From an uncultured Lachnospiraceae bacterium (lineage in GTDB: Bacteria > Bacillota > Clostridia > Lachnospirales > Lachnospiraceae): a stretch of 17,969 bases of DNA. The position numbers and the translations under genes were made by a program. The notes under the pieces were generated by a model, which saw nothing but the letters and a program-made list of their open reading frames with translations, searched no databases and was not told the origin of the DNA. This document shows, piece by piece, positions 6,327 to 13,599 of this stretch; the first letter of the stretch is position 1; the number at the start of each line of letters is the position of its first letter. The stretch spans positions 1-17,969 of the forward strand of contig CAJUSQ010000058.1 of NCBI GenBank assembly GCA_910588885.1. The letters run 5' to 3'.

Positions 6327-7967
6327 TTACTTTAATTCATATATCTCATATTTGTCAATCCCTTTACAGGATGTTTCGAAAAATCCTCCTGTTTCCTGCA
6401 GGGCAAAAGTCCCCACCTCCAAGCCGCCGTCGAAAAAAATCTCCAGGATCCGGTCGTCTATCAAAAGGAAAAATTCCTGACGGCCGCAGCCCGCCTGGTA
6501 TGTCTCCCCGTCCACCGTAAGGCTTCCGGTTTCCGGCACATACACAATCCGGCTGCCGTTGATCTGCCAGACATAATTTTCCACTTCATCCGGCTTTGCT
6601 AAAATTTTCACAATCAGAGCCTTTCCCTCTGTCTGCCAGCGAATGCTTTCCGGGCCTGCTGCCCCGTTCCCGGAATCCGTCCCGGTTCCTTCGTCCCGGG
6701 AATCCGGGGCCGCTCCGTTCCCGGAAACAAGTTCCGCCTGCTCCGTCAGCTCCCGCACCGGCTTTTGTACCAGCACAAAGCCTTCTTCCGTCTTCGCACA
6801 GGACAATTCCACCGGAATTCCATATGCTCCGGTAAACAGCCGTCCGTCGTTGGGAAACCGGAGCCAGGGAATCATCACCACCCGGCCTTCGGTGCCCACA
6901 TAGCTCTGGGCCGCATAGGGAATTGTCGTTACATAGGCCAGACGCCGGGTTCCTTCCGTCCGGAATCGGTAGCCGTCAAATTCCCCCGGATAATAAAAGC
7001 CGTCCGCCGTCCAGAAAAACCAGCAGGCTTCTCCGTCTTCCGTATACAGCCGGAAGAGGTCCGGGCATTCCCAGGCTTTTTCCAAAACAAAACGGTCGCT
7101 TTCTTCCCAGTGTTCCAAATCCGTCGAACGGAAGATGCCAAACTCATTTCCCTGTAAAAACAGGGCCATCACATACGCCTGGCTTTCCTCGTGCCAGTAT
7201 ATCTTGGGATCCCGGTTTTCCTTGGCAACCGTACCAAGGCAGGGTTCCTTTTTCTTCACAAGGGTACGGCCCCCGTCCAGGCTGTAAGCAAACTTCTGGG
7301 TAAATTCCAGCCCCTTGCTCCAGTCATTGGTTCCGCCTGCCGCCGTATAGCAGAACAGCAGCGCGTCTTTGGGCAGTTCCAAAAGCTCCCGGTCATTGAA
7401 AACGGCACATCCGGAAAACATGGTCCCGCTTTCATCCGGATACAGTACGGAATCCTCCTGGGTCCAGTGAAGCAAATCCCGGCTTACCGCATGGCCCCAG
7501 CTCATATTGTTCCAGGCCGTATGGAAGGGGTTATACTGAAAATAAAAATGATACACGCCGTCCGCATAAATCAGCCCGTTGGGATCGTTGGTCCATCCCG
7601 TATCCGCCGTAAAATGGATGGCCGGCCTGGATTCTTTTTTGCCCTCTCGTTTCTTCCCGATTTGTTCTGTTTTCTCTCGTTTCTTCTCGTTTCGAATTGC
7701 TTCTCCGAATGCTTCCGGAGCCTTGGCCCGGATTGCCAGCTCCCGGCCCAAATACGCGGCCACCGGAACCTCCGCATAATAATCACATTCGTAGGCTCCC
7801 GTCCCTTCCGGATCCACCGGAACCTGGAATTCGAATACCTTTTGGAAACTGCCGTTCCCTTCCTTGTCTGCCGCAGGCCCTGCAAATAGTTCCACAAGCG
7901 TTTCTTCTGCTCCCACGCAAATCGGCAGATACAGATACTCTTCCGTAATCGTTAGCTTTTTATCCAT
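6327..7967 (-). CDS. GH32 beta-fructosidase (sucrose/fructo-oligosaccharide hydrolase)
   Basis: Intracellular glycoside hydrolase family 32 enzyme (546 aa, no signal peptide) that should release fructose from sucrose or short fructans. All three acidic sites are visible: WTNDPNG (residues 125-131, nucleophile Asp128), RDP (252-254, transition-state Asp253) and EC (300-301, acid/base Glu300). FSGCAVF (184-190) is also typical. The N-terminal region of about 115 residues precedes the catalytic beta-propeller. A Lys/Glu-rich insert (about 92-114) and a Gly/Asp/Ser linker (about 414-440) leading to the C-terminal beta-sandwich are unusual and contain internal repeats. The ATG overlaps the kinase stop by 8 bp. 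No PTS gene is present and import is by an ABC system, so an unphosphorylated substrate is more likely than sucrose-6-phosphate. Confidence 0.92.
   Translation of the reverse strand: MDKKLTITEEYLYLPICVGAEETLVELFAGPAADKEGNGSFQKVFEFQVPVDPEGTGAYECDYYAEVPVAAYLGRELAIRAKAPEAFGEAIRNEKKREKTEQIGKKREGKKESRPAIHFTADTGWTNDPNGLIYADGVYHFYFQYNPFHTAWNNMSWGHAVSRDLLHWTQEDSVLYPDESGTMFSGCAVFNDRELLELPKDALLFCYTAAGGTNDWSKGLEFTQKFAYSLDGGRTLVKKKEPCLGTVAKENRDPKIYWHEESQAYVMALFLQGNEFGIFRSTDLEHWEESDRFVLEKAWECPDLFRLYTEDGEACWFFWTADGFYYPGEFDGYRFRTEGTRRLAYVTTIPYAAQSYVGTEGRVVMIPWLRFPNDGRLFTGAYGIPVELSCAKTEEGFVLVQKPVRELTEQAELVSGNGAAPDSRDEGTGTDSGNGAAGPESIRWQTEGKALIVKILAKPDEVENYVWQINGSRIVYVPETGSLTVDGETYQAGCGRQEFFLLIDDRILEIFFDGGLEVGTFALQETGGFFETSCKGIDKYEIYELK
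7644..7686. repeat. 30-bp in-frame duplication inside the GH32 gene
   Basis: CTCTCGTTTCTTC occurs at 7644-7656 and 7674-7686, an offset of 30 bp or ten codons. On the coding strand this makes the Lys/Glu-rich insert (KKREKTE and KKREGKK) just before the catalytic domain. It looks like a slippage or duplication product in a loop that tolerates length change. Confidence 0.75.
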
Positions 7968-8928
7968 TGGCTTTCCCTCGTTCCGCTAAAACTTCTTCCT
8001 TCTTCGGCATTACCCGCAGGGCGCCCTTCCGGGTCGTAATGATGGAAGCCGCTGCATTGGCAAAAGCCAGCATCTCTGTCAGTTCCTCCTGATCATACTC
8101 TTTCCATCCATGCTCCAGTACATAGTGGAGCACACAAGCGCAGAACGTATCCCCGGCCCCGGTGGTTTCAATGGTATTCTTCTGCAGAACCCCGGGCTGC
8201 TCCACCCGAAACCCCTTTGTGTAAGCCCTGCTGCCTTCTTTTCCCATGGAAAGCAGGATCAGCGGAATCTCGTATTCCTCCTGAAGCTTCCGGATTCCGG
8301 CATCATAGTCTTCTTCCCCGGTAAACCACTGGATCTCATTATCGGAAATCTTTAAAATATGGCAATGCCTTAAACCATAAGCAACCTGTTCCTTGGCCTC
8401 TTCCAGAGAATTCCACAAGGGCTCCCGCAGATTCGGATCAAAGGAAATCAGCGCTCCGGCTTCTTCTGCCATCCCAATGGCCCGGCAGGTGGCTTCCCGG
8501 CACACTTCATGGGTCATGGACAGCGTTCCGAAATGGAAAATCCGGCAGTTCGAAATCAGCTCCGTATCCAGATCCTCCACAGACAGCACCATATCCGCCC
8601 CCGGCTTCCGGTAAAAGGAAAACTCCCGGTCCCCGTCCGGCTGAGTATGGACAAACGCCAGCGTTGTCGGGATTTCTTCGTCCTTCTTAAGCCCCAGGGT
8701 GGAAATCCCCACTTCCTTTAGCGCGTTCTCCAGCTGGGTCCCGAACATATCCTTTCCGACCTTCCCCACAAAAGCCGTTTTATGTCCCAGGCCGCTTAAC
8801 ATGGAAAGCACGTTGCAGGGAGCGCCTCCCGGATTCGCCTCCAGCACCGGATTCCCCTGTGGACTCACGCCGCATTCCGTAAAATCAATCAGAAGCTCCC
8901 CTAAAGCCACTACATCAAAACCAGCCAT
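7960..8928 (-). CDS. scrK: PfkB-family fructokinase
   Basis: A 322-aa sugar kinase of the PfkB/ribokinase fold that should convert fructose plus ATP to fructose-6-phosphate in the cytoplasm. GELLIDF (10-16), GGAPCN (34-39), FDPNLREPLW (163-172) and TTGAGDTF (255-262, catalytic Asp260) are all present and typical of bacterial fructokinases. The ATG abuts the TAG of the GH13 gene, and its AAGGAGGAG ribosome-binding site lies inside the last codons of that gene. Its own end overlaps GH32 by 8 bp. Both neighbouring enzymes release fructose, so its substrate is strongly implied by context. Related PfkB kinases act on other sugars, so the exact substrate is inferred. Confidence 0.9.
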   Translation of the reverse strand: MAGFDVVALGELLIDFTECGVSPQGNPVLEANPGGAPCNVLSMLSGLGHKTAFVGKVGKDMFGTQLENALKEVGISTLGLKKDEEIPTTLAFVHTQPDGDREFSFYRKPGADMVLSVEDLDTELISNCRIFHFGTLSMTHEVCREATCRAIGMAEEAGALISFDPNLREPLWNSLEEAKEQVAYGLRHCHILKISDNEIQWFTGEEDYDAGIRKLQEEYEIPLILLSMGKEGSRAYTKGFRVEQPGVLQKNTIETTGAGDTFCACVLHYVLEHGWKEYDQEELTEMLAFANAAASIITTRKGALRVMPKKEEVLAERGKANG

Positions 8929-10773
8929 CTACTTCTCCTCCTTTTTTCTGCTCAGCCACAAAAAGTCATGGCCGGGAACCGTCACGTTGCAAAGGGCTCC
9001 CTTTTCTCCTGTAATCAGATTGGTAAAAACACCTTCCTCTTCCATCCAGGCCGTCCGCTCCTCATCTGCAAAATTAAACAGCCCGATAAACCGTTCCTCT
9101 TCATTTTCCCGTAAAATCCCCAAAACCGCCGGGTCTTTCACATCATAGGTATATGTGGCGGTACTGCTGTCAAATACCTTCCGGCTTCTTCGGATTTCCT
9201 CCAGCTGCCGAAGACCAGAGAACATACGTTCTTGCAGAGTTCCCTTTTCCTGATTCAGCTTCGCCAGCTTCCAGGGGAAGCTGCCCCGGTGGATATAGCG
9301 GGAATCCTCCCGTTTCTCCGGATTCTCCCGATATGCGTAATCATTCAGCTGCCCGATTTCGTCTCCGCTGTACAGCATGGGGATGCCCGACTGGGTAAAC
9401 ATATACGCATGAAGCATCAAATCCAACCGGATGGCATTGGAAAGCTTCTCTTCATCCCGCTCATATACCGCGCTTTCCACCCCGCACATGGAGGCCGTCG
9501 TCCCGCAAAAACGGGCGTCTCTGGTAACCGGATCGTCATTGTACAGTTCTCCCCGGCTTTCGCTGCCCTGCTGATTTCCCGTGAAATAGCAGTTCAGGAA
9601 ATACTTATGCTCCGCTTCATCCATTCCCCAGCTCTTTAAGGTTCCGTAATCCAGGCCCCAGCCGATATCATCATGACAGCGCAGGTAATTTAAGAACAAA
9701 TAATCCTTGGGCAGCCCGTTTACAATGTCCATCTGCTTTTTCAGCAGCCGTACATCCCTGGTCGCTACGCTGTTCCAGGTGGTAGCCATGGTGGTCACAT
9801 TGTAGAGCATATGGCATTCCGGCTTCTCCACCGTTCCGAAATAAGGCACTACCTTTTCCGGTTCCATTACAACCTCTCCCAGCAGCAGCACGCCGGGGCA
9901 TACGATTTCACTGATCATACGCATCATGCGGACAATGGTATGTACCTGAGGCAGATTCCGGCATTGGGTGCCCAGCTCTTTCCATATATAGGGAACCGCA
10001 TCTATGCGGATGATATCCATCCCCTGATTTGCCAGGAACAGGAAGTTGTACATCATCTCGTTGAATACCCTGGGGTTTTTATAATTCAGATCCCATTGAT
10101 AGGGGTAAAAGGAGGTCATTACATAGCTGCCTCTCTCGTTCAGATATGTAAAATTCCCCGGAGCCGTGGTCGGAAATACCTGCGGAACCGTACGGTCATA
10201 TTCCCGGGGGATGGCAGGATTATCAAAAAAGAAATAGCGGCTCATGTATTCCCCATCTCCCTGGCGGGCCTTTTTCGCCCACTCATGCTCTTCAGAAGTA
10301 TGGTTCATTACAAAATCCATGCACAGGTTGATCTGCTTTTTATGGCATGCCTTTGCCAGCTCCACCAGGTCCTTCATGGTTCCAAGCTCCGGCTGCACCT
10401 TCCGGAAATCTGCCACCGCATACCCCCCGTCCGAGCGGCCCTTCGGCGTCTCCAAAAAAGGCATCAGGTGAAGGCAGTTCACATTACAGGACTTCAGGTA
10501 ATCCAGCTTTTCCTTTACCCCTTTCAAATTCCCCGCAAAATTATCAATATAAAGCATCATGCCCAACATGTCATTTTTCCGAAACCACCCCGGCGCCTTT
10601 TCCCTCTGGGTATCCAGTCTCCGGAATTCTGCCGCCCGTTCCATGGCAAAGCGGTACATCTGGTCACAAAGCTCCGCAAACATATCGCTGTTGTTATACA
10701 GCTCCATATAGAGCCAGCGCAATTCGTCATGGTGGCGGTTTAAGCGTTCCCGAAATACTTCCTCGATTTTCAT
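8929..10773 (-). CDS. GH13 subfamily 4 enzyme, amylosucrase-like
   Basis: A 614-aa alpha-amylase superfamily enzyme closest to amylosucrase (sucrose plus glucan to fructose plus longer alpha-1,4-glucan). Start 10773 is preferred over an in-frame ATG at 10791 because the AAAGGAGT ribosome-binding site lies between them. SDGGYAV (114-120), DFVMNHTS (153-160), RIDAVPYIWK with nucleophile Asp258, LLLGE with acid/base Glu300, and RCHDDIGW with Asp368 match the amylosucrase pattern closely. LGTQCRNLPQVH (268-279) and the helical N-terminal part (about 1-70) also fit that subfamily. It is too long for sucrose phosphorylase. It is first in the operon with fructokinase and GH32. Sucrose hydrolases share this subfamily, so transfer versus hydrolysis is undecided. 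Confidence 0.88.
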   Translation of the reverse strand: MKIEEVFRERLNRHHDELRWLYMELYNNSDMFAELCDQMYRFAMERAAEFRRLDTQREKAPGWFRKNDMLGMMLYIDNFAGNLKGVKEKLDYLKSCNVNCLHLMPFLETPKGRSDGGYAVADFRKVQPELGTMKDLVELAKACHKKQINLCMDFVMNHTSEEHEWAKKARQGDGEYMSRYFFFDNPAIPREYDRTVPQVFPTTAPGNFTYLNERGSYVMTSFYPYQWDLNYKNPRVFNEMMYNFLFLANQGMDIIRIDAVPYIWKELGTQCRNLPQVHTIVRMMRMISEIVCPGVLLLGEVVMEPEKVVPYFGTVEKPECHMLYNVTTMATTWNSVATRDVRLLKKQMDIVNGLPKDYLFLNYLRCHDDIGWGLDYGTLKSWGMDEAEHKYFLNCYFTGNQQGSESRGELYNDDPVTRDARFCGTTASMCGVESAVYERDEEKLSNAIRLDLMLHAYMFTQSGIPMLYSGDEIGQLNDYAYRENPEKREDSRYIHRGSFPWKLAKLNQEKGTLQERMFSGLRQLEEIRRSRKVFDSSTATYTYDVKDPAVLGILRENEEERFIGLFNFADEERTAWMEEEGVFTNLITGEKGALCNVTVPGHDFLWLSRKKEEK

Positions 10774-10860
10774 ACTACTAACTCCTTTCACGCAAATATT
10801 TCTTTTCTCCCGTTTCCATATGGGCTCTCTGGTATGTTATTCGTTTTACATATTCGATTA

Positions 10861-10893
10861 ATAGAATTCTATCACAAAACCGCCGGGTTTGGT
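10861..10893 (-). promoter_or_regulatory. Promoter and candidate operators of the catabolic operon
   Basis: Read on the minus strand, an extended -10 (TGATAGAAT, 10874-10866) precedes the GH13 gene; no good -35 is seen. The -10 overlaps a perfect 12-bp palindrome, ATAGAATTCTAT (10861-10872). Directly upstream is an inverted repeat of two 8-bp arms (ACAAAACC at 10874-10881, GGTTTGGT at 10886-10893; seven of eight match) around GCCG. A repressor bound to either site would cover the promoter, so this is a plausible target of the LacI-type regulator. The leader would be about 85 nt. Confidence 0.5.
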
Positions 10894-10913
10894 AGAGGGA
10901 ACATATGTTTTGA

Positions 10914-10954
10914 ATGACAATCCCTGCATGAAATGATAAGATATAGTATATGAT
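10914..10954 (+). promoter_or_regulatory. Promoter region for the BMP-like gene
   Basis: An AT-rich block holds several possible -10 hexamers (TAAGAT 10937-10942, TATAGT 10942-10947, TATGAT 10949-10954) and a good -35, ATGACA (10914-10919), placed 17 bp before TAAGAT. The string AAGATATAGTAT (10938-10949) matches the element in the divergent promoters at 16324-16386 at 11 of 12 positions, which supports a promoter here but does not settle which -10 is used. Confidence 0.4.
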
Positions 10955-10981
10955 AAAAAAGACATTTCGGCCATCGTGATG

Positions 10982-11002
10982 CTGCCGGCTGACAGGCGGC
11001 AG
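10982..11002 (+). promoter_or_regulatory. Leader hairpin with T-run before the BMP-like gene
   Basis: A perfect 6-bp GC-rich stem (CTGCCG at 10982-10987, CGGCAG at 10997-11002) is followed by GTTTTT, ending about 30 bp before the start codon. No gene on this strand lies upstream, so it is in the leader of the BMP-like gene. It could be an attenuator; the short stem and short T-run make this tentative. Confidence 0.35.
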
Positions 11003-11039
11003 GTTTTTGGCCATAACCATATTCAGGGAGGAGTTCATT

Positions 11040-12971
11040 TTGGCAACAGCATATACTACAGCATTAAAGCAGGGACGGCGCAGTTACCAGGCGGCCCTGA
11101 CCAAGGGTGAATACCCCTATCTTCCGGTTCTGGACGATATTTTATCTTATACGGAGATTGCAGTCACTTCCAATCTGGGGCTTATGGACATTCCTCTGTC
11201 CAAAATCGTAGGCACGAAAACCGCCGGGCGCACCAATGCCTTCGCCAATAACTTCATGCCCCTGCTGCCGGAATCCTCAGAGTTCTGCTCGAAATGGATC
11301 GCCCTTTACAACCACCAGGTAAATGAAGGGCTTCATGACCCCATCGTTGCCTACGAATTCATGAACCGTTTCTATGTCATGGAAGGCAACAAACGGGTTA
11401 GTATTATGAAATACCTGAACACCTACAGTATTTCCGGAACCGTGACCCGGCTGATCCCGAAACGTACCGATGAAAAGGAAAACCGCCTGTACTATGAATT
11501 CCTGGATTTTTATGAAGTTTCCAAGCACTGCGATATCTGGTTTACCAAAGAAGGCAGCTACAAGAAACTGTTAAAGCTGATGGGAAAGAAGGAAGGGGAA
11601 ATCTGGGACGAATCCGAACAGCTGCGCTTCCGCTCCGCCTACGGCAGGTTTGTGGAGGCTTTCCGGGATTCCCACGGCGAGAAGCTTCCGATGACCGTTT
11701 CCGATGCCTTCCTGATCTATGTGGAGATCTATGGCTACGACCAGACCAAGGAGCAGACGGAGCGTGAGGTTTTCCTTGCCCTTCAGAAAATCTGGATGGA
11801 AATCCTGCTGGCCGCAAAGGGCAGCCAGGTAGAACTGGTAAAAGATCCCGAGGTTGCCAAATCTTCCATCTTAAACCGTCTGATTCCGGCCGGGATCCTG
11901 GCGCCGGAAACACCGAAAATTGCCTTTATCCACACCAAGACCTCGGATACCTCCAGCTGGACCTACGCCCATGAGCTGGGCCGGATGTATCTGGAACAGG
12001 TGTTCGACGGCAAACTGGAGACCATTGCTTTTGACCAGGCCAATACGGATACCGAGGTGGAAGCAGCCATTGAAGCGGCCATCGAAAAAGGCTGCAGCCT
12101 GATTTTCACCACGGCCCTGCAGATGGCAAACCAAAGCGTTCGCTCCGCCATCAAGCATCCGAAAGTAAAAATTTATAACTGCTCCATTAAAATGTCCTAT
12201 ACGTCCATTCACACCTACTATGCCAGGATGTATGAATCCAAATTCCTGATCGGCGCCATAGCGGCCGCCCTATCCCGGAACGACCAGTTAGGATACGTAG
12301 CGGACTACCCGATCTACGGCACGATTTCCAACATTAATGCGTTTGCACTGGGCGCCCGAATGATCAATCCCTATGCCAAGGTCCATCTGGAATGGTCCAA
12401 GGCCAAAAATCAGGACGCCAAGAAAAAGCTGCAGTCGGAAGGTATCGTATTCATTTCCGACAGCGATATGATCACTCCCAAGAACGCCTCCCGGGAATAC
12501 GGCCTTTATGAGAAAAAAGGCGGCGGAATGCCGGAGAACCTGGCAACCCCGATCTGGCACTGGGGGAAATTCTACGAGCGGATTGTCCGGAACCTGCTAA
12601 GCGGGGTCAATGAAGCCGATGCCCAAAAGGGCAAAAAAGCCGTAAACTACTGGTGGGGCATGTCCGCAGACGTGATTGACGTCATTTGCTCCCCGTCCAT
12701 GCCCAGCGGCACTTACCAGCTCATCGAATTTCTGAAAAATTCCATCCGGGCCGGCAGCTTCCATCCCTTCGCAGGGGAGATCCGTTCCCAGAACGGATGC
12801 GTACGCTGCCAGGCAGGCGAAACCCTGGATTCGGACGAAATCATCACTATGGACTGGCTTGCGGAAAACGTAATCGGACGGATTCCTGAGTTTGAAGAAC
12901 TGACGGAGGAGGCCCAGGCGCTGTTTCAGCTTCAGGGCGTGAAAATAGATGAAACAAATACAGAAAAATGA
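11040..12971 (+). CDS. Cytoplasmic ParB-like/BMP-like ligand-binding fusion protein
   Basis: A 643-aa protein with no signal peptide, lipobox or membrane helix. It starts with TTG at 11040, chosen because GGGAGGAG (11026-11033) sits six bases upstream; an earlier in-frame TTG at 11007 has no such site. Residues about 51-125 resemble the ParB/sulfiredoxin fold, with IPLSKI and VMEGNKRVSIMKYL where ParB proteins carry their nucleotide-binding Arg motif. A helical region (about 130-285) follows. Residues about 292-590 look like the BMP/PnrA binding-protein family, normally extracellular nucleoside-binding lipoproteins: KIAFIHTK, then KFLIGAIAAAL, LGYVADYPIYG and INAFALGARMINP. The C-terminal tail is acidic. 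The next gene, a phosphoesterase, overlaps it. A cytoplasmic small-molecule sensor, perhaps for nucleosides or nucleotides, is my inference. Confidence 0.8.
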   Translation: MATAYTTALKQGRRSYQAALTKGEYPYLPVLDDILSYTEIAVTSNLGLMDIPLSKIVGTKTAGRTNAFANNFMPLLPESSEFCSKWIALYNHQVNEGLHDPIVAYEFMNRFYVMEGNKRVSIMKYLNTYSISGTVTRLIPKRTDEKENRLYYEFLDFYEVSKHCDIWFTKEGSYKKLLKLMGKKEGEIWDESEQLRFRSAYGRFVEAFRDSHGEKLPMTVSDAFLIYVEIYGYDQTKEQTEREVFLALQKIWMEILLAAKGSQVELVKDPEVAKSSILNRLIPAGILAPETPKIAFIHTKTSDTSSWTYAHELGRMYLEQVFDGKLETIAFDQANTDTEVEAAIEAAIEKGCSLIFTTALQMANQSVRSAIKHPKVKIYNCSIKMSYTSIHTYYARMYESKFLIGAIAAALSRNDQLGYVADYPIYGTISNINAFALGARMINPYAKVHLEWSKAKNQDAKKKLQSEGIVFISDSDMITPKNASREYGLYEKKGGGMPENLATPIWHWGKFYERIVRNLLSGVNEADAQKGKKAVNYWWGMSADVIDVICSPSMPSGTYQLIEFLKNSIRAGSFHPFAGEIRSQNGCVRCQAGETLDSDEIITMDWLAENVIGRIPEFEELTEEAQALFQLQGVKIDETNTEK

Positions 12972-13581
12972 TGTAATTAATATCATGGTACTTGCAGACC
13001 ATGAATCGAAATTATTATATGATTACTATGACCCGGAACGGATGAAGGATATTGACCTGATCATTTCCTGCGGAGATTTGTCGGCAGATTATTTAAGCTT
13101 TTTTGCCACCCTCTGCCGGGCCCCGGTTCTTTATGTCCGGGGAAACCATGACAAAAAATATGCCACCAAGCCTCCCGAGGGCTGCATCTGCATCGAAGAT
13201 GATATCTTCCTCTTCGAAGGCATACGCATCCTGGGCCTTGGCGGCTCCATGCGGTATATTCCCCAGGCTCCGAATCAGTTCACGGAACGTCAGATGCAAA
13301 AACGGCTGAAGAAGCTCCGCTATAAGCTATGGCGGCACAAGGGCTTCGATATTCTGGTGTCCCATGCTCCTGCTTATCAGGTCAACGACCTGGAAGACCT
13401 GCCCCACCGGGGCTTTGCCGTCTTCCGTACCCTTATGGAACGATACGAGCCAAAGTTTTTCTTTCACGGGCATATCCATGCCAATTACAGCCGGGATTTC
13501 AAGCGCCAGGACCAATTCGGCAAAACCACGGTCATCAATGCCTATGACTTTTATGTCATTGAATACCCCTTATCCAAATAA
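12949..13581 (+). CDS. Calcineurin-like metallophosphoesterase with altered first motif
   Basis: A 210-aa cytoplasmic phosphoesterase of the calcineurin-like fold. Canonical motifs in order are CGD (Asp43), GNHD (65-68), SHAP (His139) and GHIH (174-177), which hold two metal ions. The first motif, normally Asp-x-His, reads ADHES: Asp17 is kept but Glu19 stands where the metal-binding His is expected. The start at 12949 has only a weak ribosome-binding site and lies 23 bp inside the end of the BMP-like gene, so translation is probably coupled to it. A second ATG at 12985 would remove the first strand. The substrate cannot be read from sequence; nucleotides, cyclic nucleotides or phosphodiesters are possible. 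It ends 18 bp from the convergent hemerythrin gene. Confidence 0.87.
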   Translation: MKQIQKNDVINIMVLADHESKLLYDYYDPERMKDIDLIISCGDLSADYLSFFATLCRAPVLYVRGNHDKKYATKPPEGCICIEDDIFLFEGIRILGLGGSMRYIPQAPNQFTERQMQKRLKKLRYKLWRHKGFDILVSHAPAYQVNDLEDLPHRGFAVFRTLMERYEPKFFFHGHIHANYSRDFKRQDQFGKTTVINAYDFYVIEYPLSK

Positions 13582-13599
13582 CGGCCCCGGCCGCCGGAA

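Noticed and set aside
9811..10743. 310-codon plus-strand reading frame opposite the GH13 gene
   Set aside because: Antisense to a gene with all catalytic motifs; no ribosome-binding site and an implausible composition.
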